DNA of 64,000 nt from Yinghuangia sp051388915 (GTDB lineage: Bacteria; Actinomycetota; Actinomycetes; Streptomycetales; Streptomycetaceae). The first letter of the stretch is position 1; the number at the start of each line of letters is the position of its first letter. The notes under the pieces are model-generated. The model was not told where the DNA came from and made no database searches. It saw nothing but the letters and a program-made list of their open reading frames with translations. A program made the position numbers and the translations under genes. The DNA lies in the NCBI RefSeq assembly GCF_051388915.1, contig NZ_JBPKBH010000032.1, positions 1 through 64,000 on the forward strand. Direction: 5' to 3'. Shown piece by piece: positions 33,419-41,709 of this stretch.

Positions 33419-34817
33419 GACGACCGACGCCGCCGCAGTCGGCCCGGGAGCAGACGCCGGAGTCGAGGACACCGCCGGGGCCGAGGGCATCCTGCTGCGG
33501 CAGTCCCGCCGCGAGTCGTCCGCCCGGACGTACGCCCGGTCGCTGCCCATCGTCCCGGTCCGGGCCAAGGGCATGACCGTCGAGGGCGCCGACGGCCGCC
33601 GCTACCTCGACTGCCTCTCCGGCGCGGGGACGCTCGCGCTGGGCCACAACCACCCCGTGGTGCTGGAGGCCATCCGCGGCGTCCTCGACTCGGGAGCCCC
33701 GCTGCACGTCCTCGACCTCGCCACTCCGGTCAAGGACCGCTTCGTCGACGCGCTGTACGACACCCTCCCACCGGAGTTCGCGCGCGACGCCCGCATCCAG
33801 TTCTGCGGCCCGGCGGGCACCGACGGCGTCGAGGCGGCGCTGAAGCTGGTGCGCACGGCGACGGGGCGGCGCGGCATGCTGGCGTTCTCGGGGGCGTACC
33901 ACGGCATGACCGCCGGAGCGCTCGCGGTCAGCGGCGACACCGCGATCCGCGAGGCGATCGGGCCCGGGGCGGACGAGGTGACCCGGCTGCCGTACCCGCA
34001 CCCGTACCGCTGCCCGTTCGGCGTCGGCGGCGGCGAGAGCGCACGGCTCGCCGCCCGGTACGCCGAGACGCTGCTCGACGACCCGTCCGGCGGGATCGCG
34101 GCACCGGCCGCGATGATCCTGGAGGTGGTCCAAGGGGAGGGCGGCGTCGTCCCCGCCCCCGACGCGTGGCTGCGCGAGATGCGCCGGATCACCGACGCGC
34201 GCGGCATCCCGCTGATCGTGGACGAGGTGCAGACCGGCCTCGGACGCACCGGGGCCTTCTGGGCGATCGAGCACAGCGGCATCGTCCCGGACGTCATGGT
34301 CATCTCGAAGGCGGTCGGCGGGTCGCTGCCGCTGGCCGTCGTCGTGTACCGCGGCGACCTCGACCGCTGGTGGCCGGGTGCGCACGCCGGCACCTTCCGG
34401 GGCAACCAGCTCGCCATGGCGGCCGGGACCGCGACCATCGGCTTCATCCGCGAGAACCGCCTCGACGAGGAGGCCGCGCGCATCGGCGCGAGGCTCACCG
34501 CGGGCCTGCGCCAACTCATGGCGGCGGAACCCGCGGTCGGCGACGTCCGCGGGCGGGGGCTCATGATCGGCGTCGAGATCGTCGACCCCGACGCGGCACC
34601 GGGACCCGACGGCGCGCGCCCGCCCGCCCCGGAACTGGCCGCCGCGGTACGGGCCGAGGCGCTCGACCGCGGCCTCATCATCGAGCTGGGCGGCCGCCAC
34701 GGCACGGTGGTGCGCCTGCTCCCGCCGCTCACGATGACCGACGCGCAGGCCGACGGCGTTCTGGCCCGCCTCGCCGAAGCCGTCCCCGCCGCCGCGGCGC
34801 ACCGGAGGACCCCGTGA
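33402..34817 (+). CDS. L-2,4-diaminobutyrate:2-oxoglutarate 4-aminotransferase (RhbA-like)
   Basis: A class-III PLP aminotransferase of 471 residues. Visible are the GAGTLALGHNHP motif, GAYHGMTAGALAVSG, the Asp in LIVDEVQTGLGRTG that pairs with the pyridine N, and the PLP Lys in VISKAVGGSLPLAVVVY. With the decarboxylase that follows, it fits the two-step route from aspartate semialdehyde via 2,4-diaminobutyrate to 1,3-diaminopropane. Expected in the cytoplasm. The GTG 33402 has GGGAGG 7 nt upstream and overlaps nothing; its stop overlaps the next start (GTGA). The operon is preceded by an iron box. Confidence 0.9.
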   Translation: MSAAPTTTDAAAVGPGADAGVEDTAGAEGILLRQSRRESSARTYARSLPIVPVRAKGMTVEGADGRRYLDCLSGAGTLALGHNHPVVLEAIRGVLDSGAPLHVLDLATPVKDRFVDALYDTLPPEFARDARIQFCGPAGTDGVEAALKLVRTATGRRGMLAFSGAYHGMTAGALAVSGDTAIREAIGPGADEVTRLPYPHPYRCPFGVGGGESARLAARYAETLLDDPSGGIAAPAAMILEVVQGEGGVVPAPDAWLREMRRITDARGIPLIVDEVQTGLGRTGAFWAIEHSGIVPDVMVISKAVGGSLPLAVVVYRGDLDRWWPGAHAGTFRGNQLAMAAGTATIGFIRENRLDEEAARIGARLTAGLRQLMAAEPAVGDVRGRGLMIGVEIVDPDAAPGPDGARPPAPELAAAVRAEALDRGLIIELGGRHGTVVRLLPPLTMTDAQADGVLARLAEAVPAAAAHRRTP

Positions 34818-36979
34818 CCACCCCACCGGACCCCGCGACATTGATCGAGTTCGCCCCCGCCCCAGGCGCCGAACGCGCCCCCGGCTCCGCTGCGCCGAGG
34901 CACCTCCCTGCCCCGGAGTCCGCGTCGCAGTTACCCGCCGAACCCGCATACGCCACCCCCGCGCCTGACCCCGTGTACGGGCCGACAGCCCACGCTGCCC
35001 CGGCACCGGACCCCTCGCCGTCCACCGAGCCGCGGGGTGTGGGGGAGCCGGTCGAGTTCGGATCTGCCGCTGCCCCGGCGTTGCCCCTGCCGATGGATGG
35101 CCCCACTGCGGGCCCACCGCCAACAGCCGGGGCGGAGCCGCCTGTTGGGACCGTGACCGCGGCGGGTCCGGCGGCCTCGGGTGCGTTCGCGGCTTCGCCT
35201 GCCGATGCGCTGTCCCCGCCGAGCGGCGCTTCCGCATTTGCGGCCGGAGAGGGCCATGTGGCCTTTGGGACCGGGTACTTCCCGGCTTCGGAGCCCGCGA
35301 TCGCGGCGCAGGCTTTATCGGCCCCTGGCCATGTCGCCTCGGCCCCTGAACCCGTGTCGGTGGTCCCTTCCGACTCGTCGCGTGCGTCCGCGGCGATCGC
35401 GTACGGCGCCCCCTCGCCGACCCACCCGCCGTTCGGCGTGCCCGAGCCTGCGGGCGGGGGTGCGCACACGGCGCCGGCGCCCTTTCCGGCTGCGGAGCGT
35501 GAGCCCGGGCTCCCCGCTCGGCTGTCCGGCGGGATTGCGGGGGGTGACGCGTTGGGGGAGTTGCTGGGAACGGTGCTGGGGTCGTTGTCTGCCGGCGTTC
35601 GGGAGCGCGGCGGGCCGTTGCCTGCCGGGGGGCCGCGAGTCGTGGATGCCGCGGTGCGGCGGGCGCTGGAGGGGGATCCGCTGCCCGAGCGCGGGGTCGG
35701 GCAGCGGGAGGCGCTCGCGGCGTTGACGCGGGTTCTGGCGTACGGCACCACCGATCCCGCCGACCCGCTGTGCGCCGGTCACCTGCATTGTCCGCCGCTC
35801 GCCGTCGCGGTCGCCGCCGACCTGGCCGCGTCAGCGCTCAACCCGTCCCTCGACTCGTGGGACCAGGCCCCCGCGGCCACCGCGCTGGAGACGGAGGTCG
35901 TGGCGGCCCTCGCCGGCCTGACGGGCTTTGCCCCTGGTCTGGCCGGAGGCACGGTGACGACCGGCGGGACCGAGTCGAACCTGCTCGGACTGCTGCTCGC
36001 CCGCGACCGCGAGGGGCCCAGCGCGGGACGCCACCGCGTGCTGTGCTCGGACGCCGCGCACTTCTCCGTCCGCAGGTCCGCCGCGCTGCTCGGGATGGGC
36101 GACGACGCCGTGGTCCCCGTCGCGACCGGTACCGACCACCGCATCGACCCCGGCGCCCTCGACGCCGTGTGCCGACGCGTGCTCGCCGCCAACGACCGGC
36201 CCACGGCGATCGTCGCGACCGCCGGCACCACCGACCTCGGCGCCGTCGACCCGCTCGCCGCCTGCGCGGACGTCGCCCGCGAGCACGGCGTCTGGCTGCA
36301 CGTCGACGCGGCGTACGGCGGCGGCGCGCTGTTCTCCGACCGCCTCGCACCCCTCCTGCACGGCGTCGACCGCGCCGACTCCGTCGGCCTCGACCTGCAC
36401 AAGCTCGGATGGCAGCCGGTCGCCGCGGGCGTGTTCCTGGTGCGCGACCGCGCGCTGTTCGCCCCGCTGACCCACCGCGCGAAGTACCTCAACCCGGCCG
36501 ACGACGAGGATGCGGGCCTGCCCAGTCTGCTCGGCTGCTCGCCGCGTACCACCCGCCGCGCCGACGTCTTCAAGATCGCGGTCACCCTGCGCGCCCTCGG
36601 CCGCGAGGGCCTCGGCGCGCTCGTCGACCGCTGCCACGCCCTCGCCCGCCACGCGGCCGCCCGCATCGACCGCGACCCCGGCCCCGGCGCGCTCGAACTG
36701 ACCGCCGAACCGGTGCTGACCACCGTGGTGTTCCGGTACGTCCCGCACCCGCACCCCGGCGAGTGCCCGGCCCGGCACGCCGACCTGGTCAACGCCGAAC
36801 TGCGCCGCCGCCTGCTCACCGCGGGACAGGCGGTGGTCGGCCGCACCGAGATCGGGACCGGCCCGGGAGCGGTGCGCCTGAAGCTGACCCTGCTCAACCC
36901 GTACGCCTCTGAGCGCGACGTCGACGCGCTGCTGCACGCCGTGGTGGCCGCGGGACGCGCCGCGGAGCGCGACCTGTGA
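34814..36979 (+). CDS. L-2,4-diaminobutyrate decarboxylase (RhbB-like) with long low-complexity N-terminus
   Basis: A PLP group-II decarboxylase. The C-terminal 480 residues are normal for the family: AGHLHCPPLAVAVAADLAASALNPSLDSWDQAPAAT, GGTESNLLGLLLARD, HVDAAYGGGALFSD and the PLP Lys in DLHKLGWQP. It should release CO2 from 2,4-diaminobutyrate to give 1,3-diaminopropane. The first 230 or so residues are an Ala/Pro/Gly-rich stretch without family match, making the protein 721 residues rather than about 490. The GTG start overlaps the previous stop. A later start near residue 230 cannot be excluded, but the whole frame is open and has a coupled start. Confidence 0.87.
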   Translation: MTTPPDPATLIEFAPAPGAERAPGSAAPRHLPAPESASQLPAEPAYATPAPDPVYGPTAHAAPAPDPSPSTEPRGVGEPVEFGSAAAPALPLPMDGPTAGPPPTAGAEPPVGTVTAAGPAASGAFAASPADALSPPSGASAFAAGEGHVAFGTGYFPASEPAIAAQALSAPGHVASAPEPVSVVPSDSSRASAAIAYGAPSPTHPPFGVPEPAGGGAHTAPAPFPAAEREPGLPARLSGGIAGGDALGELLGTVLGSLSAGVRERGGPLPAGGPRVVDAAVRRALEGDPLPERGVGQREALAALTRVLAYGTTDPADPLCAGHLHCPPLAVAVAADLAASALNPSLDSWDQAPAATALETEVVAALAGLTGFAPGLAGGTVTTGGTESNLLGLLLARDREGPSAGRHRVLCSDAAHFSVRRSAALLGMGDDAVVPVATGTDHRIDPGALDAVCRRVLAANDRPTAIVATAGTTDLGAVDPLAACADVAREHGVWLHVDAAYGGGALFSDRLAPLLHGVDRADSVGLDLHKLGWQPVAAGVFLVRDRALFAPLTHRAKYLNPADDEDAGLPSLLGCSPRTTRRADVFKIAVTLRALGREGLGALVDRCHALARHAAARIDRDPGPGALELTAEPVLTTVVFRYVPHPHPGECPARHADLVNAELRRRLLTAGQAVVGRTEIGTGPGAVRLKLTLLNPYASERDVDALLHAVVAAGRAAERDL

Positions 36980-37298
36980 GCGACGGGCGCGGGACCGGAC
37001 GACGGGAGCAGCCGACGGCAGGGTGGGCCGAGCCGTCGCCCTGCCCCGAGCCGTCGCCGCGCTCGGCGCAGGTCCTGCGCACGGCCCCGACGGCGCGTGC
37101 CTTCTCGGCGCAGCGCGCACTGCCCGCGCCGCGCCGGCCCCTTCTGGCGCCGCAGCGCCCTCTGCCCGTGTGGCGCCCCTTCTCGATGCGGTGCGCTCTC
37201 CCGGCGCCGTGCGTCCGGCCCGCGCCGGGCACCCTCCCGGTCCCGCCGCGCCCGCGCCTCGGCATAGCCCGCTGACGTCCCGGCGAATTCCGTTGTTT

Positions 37299-37332
37299 GC
37301 CTAATCTCCCCTGAATCTCCCCAAAATTAGGC
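37299..37332. promoter_or_regulatory. AT-rich inverted repeat between decarboxylase and first synthetase genes
   Basis: GCCTAAT (37299-37305) and ATTAGGC (37326-37332) are inverted with 20 nt between them. Each arm holds a CCTAA or TTAGG iron-box half-site, though the arrangement is not a standard box. The 442-nt spacer 36980-37421 is otherwise GC-rich; this part is AT-rich and may hold an internal promoter or leader hairpin. Confidence 0.4.
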
Positions 37333-37421
37333 GAAACGCGGGCCAAATGGTCGACATCGCCGGAAAACCCCAGATCATCGATGGATGTCGGTCCACCCGG
37401 GCCGATCGAACCCCCGGAGCC

Positions 37422-39254
37422 ATGATGACGACCGCAGGTCCCGCCGTGCCTGTCGGAGTCCCCGTGCCCGCACCCGCACACCCCGCCGCCCGCACGGGCG
37501 ACGAGACGCGCACCTGGACAGGCGACCCGCTCGACCACCCCGACCCCGACCGGGTCGGCGACGCCGCCGCGGCCGAGGCCCTGCTGCGCTGCTGGGTCCG
37601 CGAACGCGGCGTACCGCGACCACCCGGCGACGGGCCGCTTCGCCTGCCCATGCCCGCCACCGGCGTCACCCTCGACGTGCCCGTCCGCTACTGGTCGCAG
37701 GCCGGTTGGCACCGATTCGGCCCGCCGCGCCTGGCCGACGCGCCCGGGCCCGACCTGGACGCCGTCACCGTCGCCGCACTCCTCGGACGCGAGGCCGCCG
37801 GAGCCACCGCGGCCGCCCGTACCGACACCGCCGCGCGCGTCGCCGACTCCGCCCGCCGCGCAGCCGACCATGTGCGCCACCGCCGCGCGCACCCCGACGA
37901 CCCGCCCGGCACCACGCCGTTCCTCGCCGCGGAGCAGGCGCTTCTCCTCGGCCACCCCACCCACCCCACGCCGAAGAGCCGCGACGGCCTGACCGCCGCG
38001 GAGGCCGCCGCCTACGCCCCCGAACTGCGCGGCGCCTTCCCGCTGCACTGGTTCGCCGTCCACCAGGACCTGGTGACCCAGGACAGCAGCACCGGCAAAA
38101 CCGCCGCCGCCATCGCCGCCGAGCTCTCCGACGGCCTCGTCGGCCCCGCGGACCACGTCCTCGTCCCCGTGCACCCCTGGCAGGCCCGCGACCTCGCGCA
38201 CCGCCCCGGCATCCGCGCCCTCCTCGACGTCGCCCTCATTCGCGACCTCGGCCCCTTCGGCCCGCCGTGGCACCCCACTTCGTCGGTACGCACCGTCTAC
38301 CGGCCCGGCGCGCCCGTCATGCTCAAGCTGTCCCTCGGCCTGCGCATCACCAACTCGCGCCGCGAGAACCTGCGTAAGGAACTCCTGCGCGGCGTCGAGG
38401 TCGACCGCATCATGCGCGGCGGCCTGGTCGCCGAACTGCACGCCGCCCACCCCGGGTTCGACATCGTCCGCGACGTCGCCTGGCTCGCCGTCGACGCGCC
38501 GCGCACCAGCGGACCGGAGCGCGCCGAGAGCGGACTCGAACTCGTGTTCCGCGACAACCCGTTCGGCACCGACGACATCGCCTGCGTGGCCGGGCTCGTC
38601 GCGGAGCGTCCCGGCATGGGCCCGTCCCGCCTCGCCACCCTCGTCCGCGGCCTCGCCGAACGCACCGGCCGCACCACGGAGTCCGTCGCCGAGGAGTGGT
38701 TCACGCGCTACCTCGCCGCCGTCGCCGACCCCATCCTGTGGCTCGACGCGCACGCCGGGATCGCCCTGGAGGCCCACCAGCAGAACACCCTCGTCGTCCT
38801 GGACCCCGACGGCTGGCCGGCCGGCGGCCGCTTCCGCGACAACCAGGGCTACTACTTCCGCGACTCCCGCGCAGCCGACCTGCGGGGGCGCCTGTTCGGC
38901 GCGGGCGGCGGCAGCGACACCTTCGTCCCCGACGAGGTCGCCGACGAACGCCTCGCCTACTACCTCGGCGTCAACAACCTCCTCGGACTCGTCGGCGCGT
39001 TCGGCGCCCAGCGCCTCGCCGACGAGGACACCCTGCTGCGCCGCCTGCACGCAACCCTCGCCGCCCACGCCCCCCGCGTACGCGCCGCGCGCCTGCTCAC
39101 CGGCGAACCCACGCTGCGCTGCAAGGGCAACCTCATGACCCGGCTGCACGGACTCGACGAGCTGGTCGGCCCCGTGGCCACCCAGTCCGTGTACGTCGAC
39201 ATCCCCAACCCGCTCCACGCACATCGCACGTCCGGAGGTGCCGTCCCCGCATGA
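37422..39254 (+). CDS. NIS siderophore synthetase, IucA/IucC family (RhbC-like)
   Basis: An ATP-dependent synthetase of 610 residues that joins citrate, or a citryl intermediate, to a hydroxamate-bearing diamine. The nucleotide and citrate-binding region shows LLGHPTHPTPKSRDG, FAVHQDLV, VHPWQARDL, KLSLGLRITNSRRE and AHQQNTLVVLD followed by GGRFRDNQGYYFR, all characteristic of the family. ATG 37422 has CCGGAG nearby. It is the first of two such enzymes in the operon, as expected for two condensations on one citrate. The stop overlaps the acetyltransferase start (ATGA). Confidence 0.92.
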   Translation: MMTTAGPAVPVGVPVPAPAHPAARTGDETRTWTGDPLDHPDPDRVGDAAAAEALLRCWVRERGVPRPPGDGPLRLPMPATGVTLDVPVRYWSQAGWHRFGPPRLADAPGPDLDAVTVAALLGREAAGATAAARTDTAARVADSARRAADHVRHRRAHPDDPPGTTPFLAAEQALLLGHPTHPTPKSRDGLTAAEAAAYAPELRGAFPLHWFAVHQDLVTQDSSTGKTAAAIAAELSDGLVGPADHVLVPVHPWQARDLAHRPGIRALLDVALIRDLGPFGPPWHPTSSVRTVYRPGAPVMLKLSLGLRITNSRRENLRKELLRGVEVDRIMRGGLVAELHAAHPGFDIVRDVAWLAVDAPRTSGPERAESGLELVFRDNPFGTDDIACVAGLVAERPGMGPSRLATLVRGLAERTGRTTESVAEEWFTRYLAAVADPILWLDAHAGIALEAHQQNTLVVLDPDGWPAGGRFRDNQGYYFRDSRAADLRGRLFGAGGGSDTFVPDEVADERLAYYLGVNNLLGLVGAFGAQRLADEDTLLRRLHATLAAHAPRVRAARLLTGEPTLRCKGNLMTRLHGLDELVGPVATQSVYVDIPNPLHAHRTSGGAVPA

Positions 39255-40276
39255 CCGTGTCCCCGCTGTCCCCCGCCAACAGCCCCGCCGACGCCACCGT
39301 GGAGGCCGCCGTCCAGGCCGCCGCCGCGCACCACGCCAAGACCACCGCCGAGGCCGACCCGACCGGCATCCCCGACGACGACACCCTCCGGCTCACCCAC
39401 CGCCGGCTCCGCGAGGGCCTGTCCGGCCCGCTCACCGAGGCCAACCGGTGGGGCACCGTCTCGCTGCCCCCCGGCCGGTTCTCCTTCCACGAACTCCACC
39501 TCAAGCGCGACCTCCCGATCATCCACGAGTGGATGAACGACCCCGAGGTGGCCCGCTGGTGGGAACTCGCCGGCGGCATCGAGGTCACCGGCAACCACCT
39601 CGCGGCGCACAGCCGCCTCACCCACGCAACCGCCTACGTCGGCTGCCTCGACGACCAGCCCGTCAGCTACTGGGAGCTCTACCGCGCCGACCTCGACCCG
39701 CTGGCCCGGCACTACGCGGCGCAGCCGCACGACGTCGGCGTCCACGTCCTCATCGGACCCGCCGCCCACCGCGGGCGGGGCCTCGGCTCGTTGCTCCTCC
39801 TCGTGGTCAGCGAACTCATCCTGCGCGCCGCCCCCGACACCCACCGCGTCATCGCCGAGCCGGACGTACGCAACGCCGCCTCGATCGCCGCGTTCCGCCG
39901 CGCCGGGTTCCGCCGCTCCGTCGACCTTTCGCTGCCCGGCAAGACCGCCGCGCTGATGATCCGCGACCGGCACCGCGACGGGGGCCCGCTCACGGACGCC
40001 GCGGACGCGGCCACGAGCAGGCCCGACAACGGACGCGGCAGGTCCGCGTCCGCGGCAAGCGCACGGGGCAGGGGTGCACCTGACAAGGGCGCGCCGGGCA
40101 AGGGCGCGTCGGGCAAGGGCGCGTCGGGCAAGGGCGCACCCGCCAAGACCGCGCCCGCAGGGCCCGCCGGTGACGCCTCCGCCCGCGCCAACGCCACCCC
40201 TGCCGAGCCCGCCCCCGCCGAGCCCGCCACGACCGAGCGTGCTCCCGCGAACGGAACCCCGGCGGCGACCGAGTGA
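39251..40276 (+). CDS. Hydroxylamine N-acyltransferase, GNAT type (RhbD/IucB-like)
   Basis: Residues about 75-240 form the siderophore acyltransferase domain: FSFHELHLKRDLPIIHEWMNDPEVARWWEL, the acyl-CoA loop GPAAHRGRGLGSLLL and EPDVRNAASIAAFRRAGF. It should acetylate N-hydroxy-1,3-diaminopropane to give the hydroxamate. The protein ends in about 95 extra residues of low complexity that include a GKGAS pentapeptide repeated (15-bp DNA unit near 40094-40145). The start overlaps the preceding stop and its own stop overlaps the monooxygenase start, so all are translationally coupled. Confidence 0.9.
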   Translation: MTVSPLSPANSPADATVEAAVQAAAAHHAKTTAEADPTGIPDDDTLRLTHRRLREGLSGPLTEANRWGTVSLPPGRFSFHELHLKRDLPIIHEWMNDPEVARWWELAGGIEVTGNHLAAHSRLTHATAYVGCLDDQPVSYWELYRADLDPLARHYAAQPHDVGVHVLIGPAAHRGRGLGSLLLLVVSELILRAAPDTHRVIAEPDVRNAASIAAFRRAGFRRSVDLSLPGKTAALMIRDRHRDGGPLTDAADAATSRPDNGRGRSASAASARGRGAPDKGAPGKGASGKGASGKGAPAKTAPAGPAGDASARANATPAEPAPAEPATTERAPANGTPAATE

Positions 40277-41709
40277 CCGCACGCGAACTGCCCCACCCGC
40301 GCAGCGGCACCGCGCGCCCCGACCCCGGGACGCCCGTCCACGACCTGGTCGGCATCGGCATCGGCCCGTTCAACCTGGCCCTCGCCGCCCTCGCCGACCG
40401 GGTCGGGGGCCTGCGCACGCTCTTCCTCGACCGGTCCACCGAGTTCCGCTGGCACCCGGGCCTGCTCATCGACGGCACCACCCTGCAAGTGCCGTTCCTC
40501 GCCGACCTCGTCACCCTCGTCGACCCGACGAGCCCCTGGTCGTTCCTCGCCTACCTGCGGGCCCACGACCGGCTGTTCCCGTTCTACTTCGCCGAGCGCT
40601 TCCACGTGCCGCGCCGCGAATACGACCACTACTGCCGCTGGACCGCCGCGGCCCTGCCGTCCTGCCGCTTCGGCGCCGACGTCACCCGCGCGTCCTGGGA
40701 CGCCCAAAGCGGCCTGTACCGCGTCGAGTTCCGCGACACCAAGACCGGCGAGACACACCGCGCCGCGGCCCGCAACCTCGTCCTGGGCATCGGCACCGAA
40801 CCCGTCGTCCCGGCGCCCTTCGCCGACCTCCTCGACATCCGCGGGCCCCGCGACGTCCTGCACAGCGCCGACTACCTCGACCACCGCGACAGCCTCACCG
40901 CCGCCCCCGACGTCACCGTCGTCGGCTCCGGCCAGTCCGGCGCCGAGGTCTTCCTCGACCTGCTGCGCCGCCGCACCTCGCCCCGGCACCGCATCGCCTG
41001 GCTCACCCGGTCGCCGGCGTTCGCCCCCATGGAGTACTCCAAGCTCGGCCTGGAGCACTTCACCCCCGACTACACCCGCTACTTCCACGGCCTCGCCGAA
41101 CCCGTCCGCGACCGCGTCCTGCCGGCCCAGGCCCAGCTCTACAAGGCGGTCAGCGCCGACACCCTCGCCGCGATCCACGACGAACTGTACGAACGCGGCA
41201 TCGCGGGCGGCCGGGTCCGCGCCACCCTCATGCCCGGCGTCAGCGTCACCACCGCGGTCCGCACCCCCGCCGGGCTCGAACTCGGCTGCCACCACACCCA
41301 GCAGGACCGGGTGTTCACCACCCTCACCGACAAGGTCGTCCTCGCCACCGGCTACGCGCCGCGGCGTCCCGACCTCCTCGACCCCCTCGACGCACACCTC
41401 CTGCGCGACGCCCGCGGACGTCCCCGCATCGGCCTCGACCACCGCATCGCCCTCGACGAATCGGTCACCGGCGGCCTCTACGCGCAGAACGCCGAACTCC
41501 ACACCCACGGCGTCGGCACCCCGGACCTCGGCCTCGGCGCCCACCGCGCCGCCGTCATCCTCAACGCCGTCTGCGGACGCGCGGTCTACCGGCTGCCCGC
41601 CCGCACCGCCTACACCACCTTCGGACTCGCCGCCGGAGACACCGCGGCCCCTGTCCCACTCACGGCACCGCCCGACGAACTGGAGACACCCCGTGTCCCT
41701 GCCCACTGA
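40273..41709 (+). CDS. Siderophore N-hydroxylating monooxygenase (RhbE/IucD-like)
   Basis: A FAD and NADPH-dependent N-monooxygenase of 478 residues. The FAD motif is DLVGIGIGPFNLALAAL, with the Pro in place of the usual last Gly as in this family; the NADPH motif is VTVVGSGQSGAEVFLDL; the substrate-side ATGY motif appears as VVLATGYAPRRPDLL; the segment HPGLLIDGTTLQVPFLADLVTL is conserved. It should hydroxylate a terminal amine of 1,3-diaminopropane. It overlaps the neighbours at both ends (4 nt upstream, 17 nt downstream). Confidence 0.93.
   Translation: MTARELPHPRSGTARPDPGTPVHDLVGIGIGPFNLALAALADRVGGLRTLFLDRSTEFRWHPGLLIDGTTLQVPFLADLVTLVDPTSPWSFLAYLRAHDRLFPFYFAERFHVPRREYDHYCRWTAAALPSCRFGADVTRASWDAQSGLYRVEFRDTKTGETHRAAARNLVLGIGTEPVVPAPFADLLDIRGPRDVLHSADYLDHRDSLTAAPDVTVVGSGQSGAEVFLDLLRRRTSPRHRIAWLTRSPAFAPMEYSKLGLEHFTPDYTRYFHGLAEPVRDRVLPAQAQLYKAVSADTLAAIHDELYERGIAGGRVRATLMPGVSVTTAVRTPAGLELGCHHTQQDRVFTTLTDKVVLATGYAPRRPDLLDPLDAHLLRDARGRPRIGLDHRIALDESVTGGLYAQNAELHTHGVGTPDLGLGAHRAAVILNAVCGRAVYRLPARTAYTTFGLAAGDTAAPVPLTAPPDELETPRVPAH

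Noticed and set aside
36976..37275. A 99-residue frame overlapping the decarboxylase stop (GTGA)
   Set aside because: Although the start looks coupled, the protein is Pro/Arg/Ala-rich with internal repeats, has no family match and runs into an AT-rich leader; GC bias alone explains the open frame.
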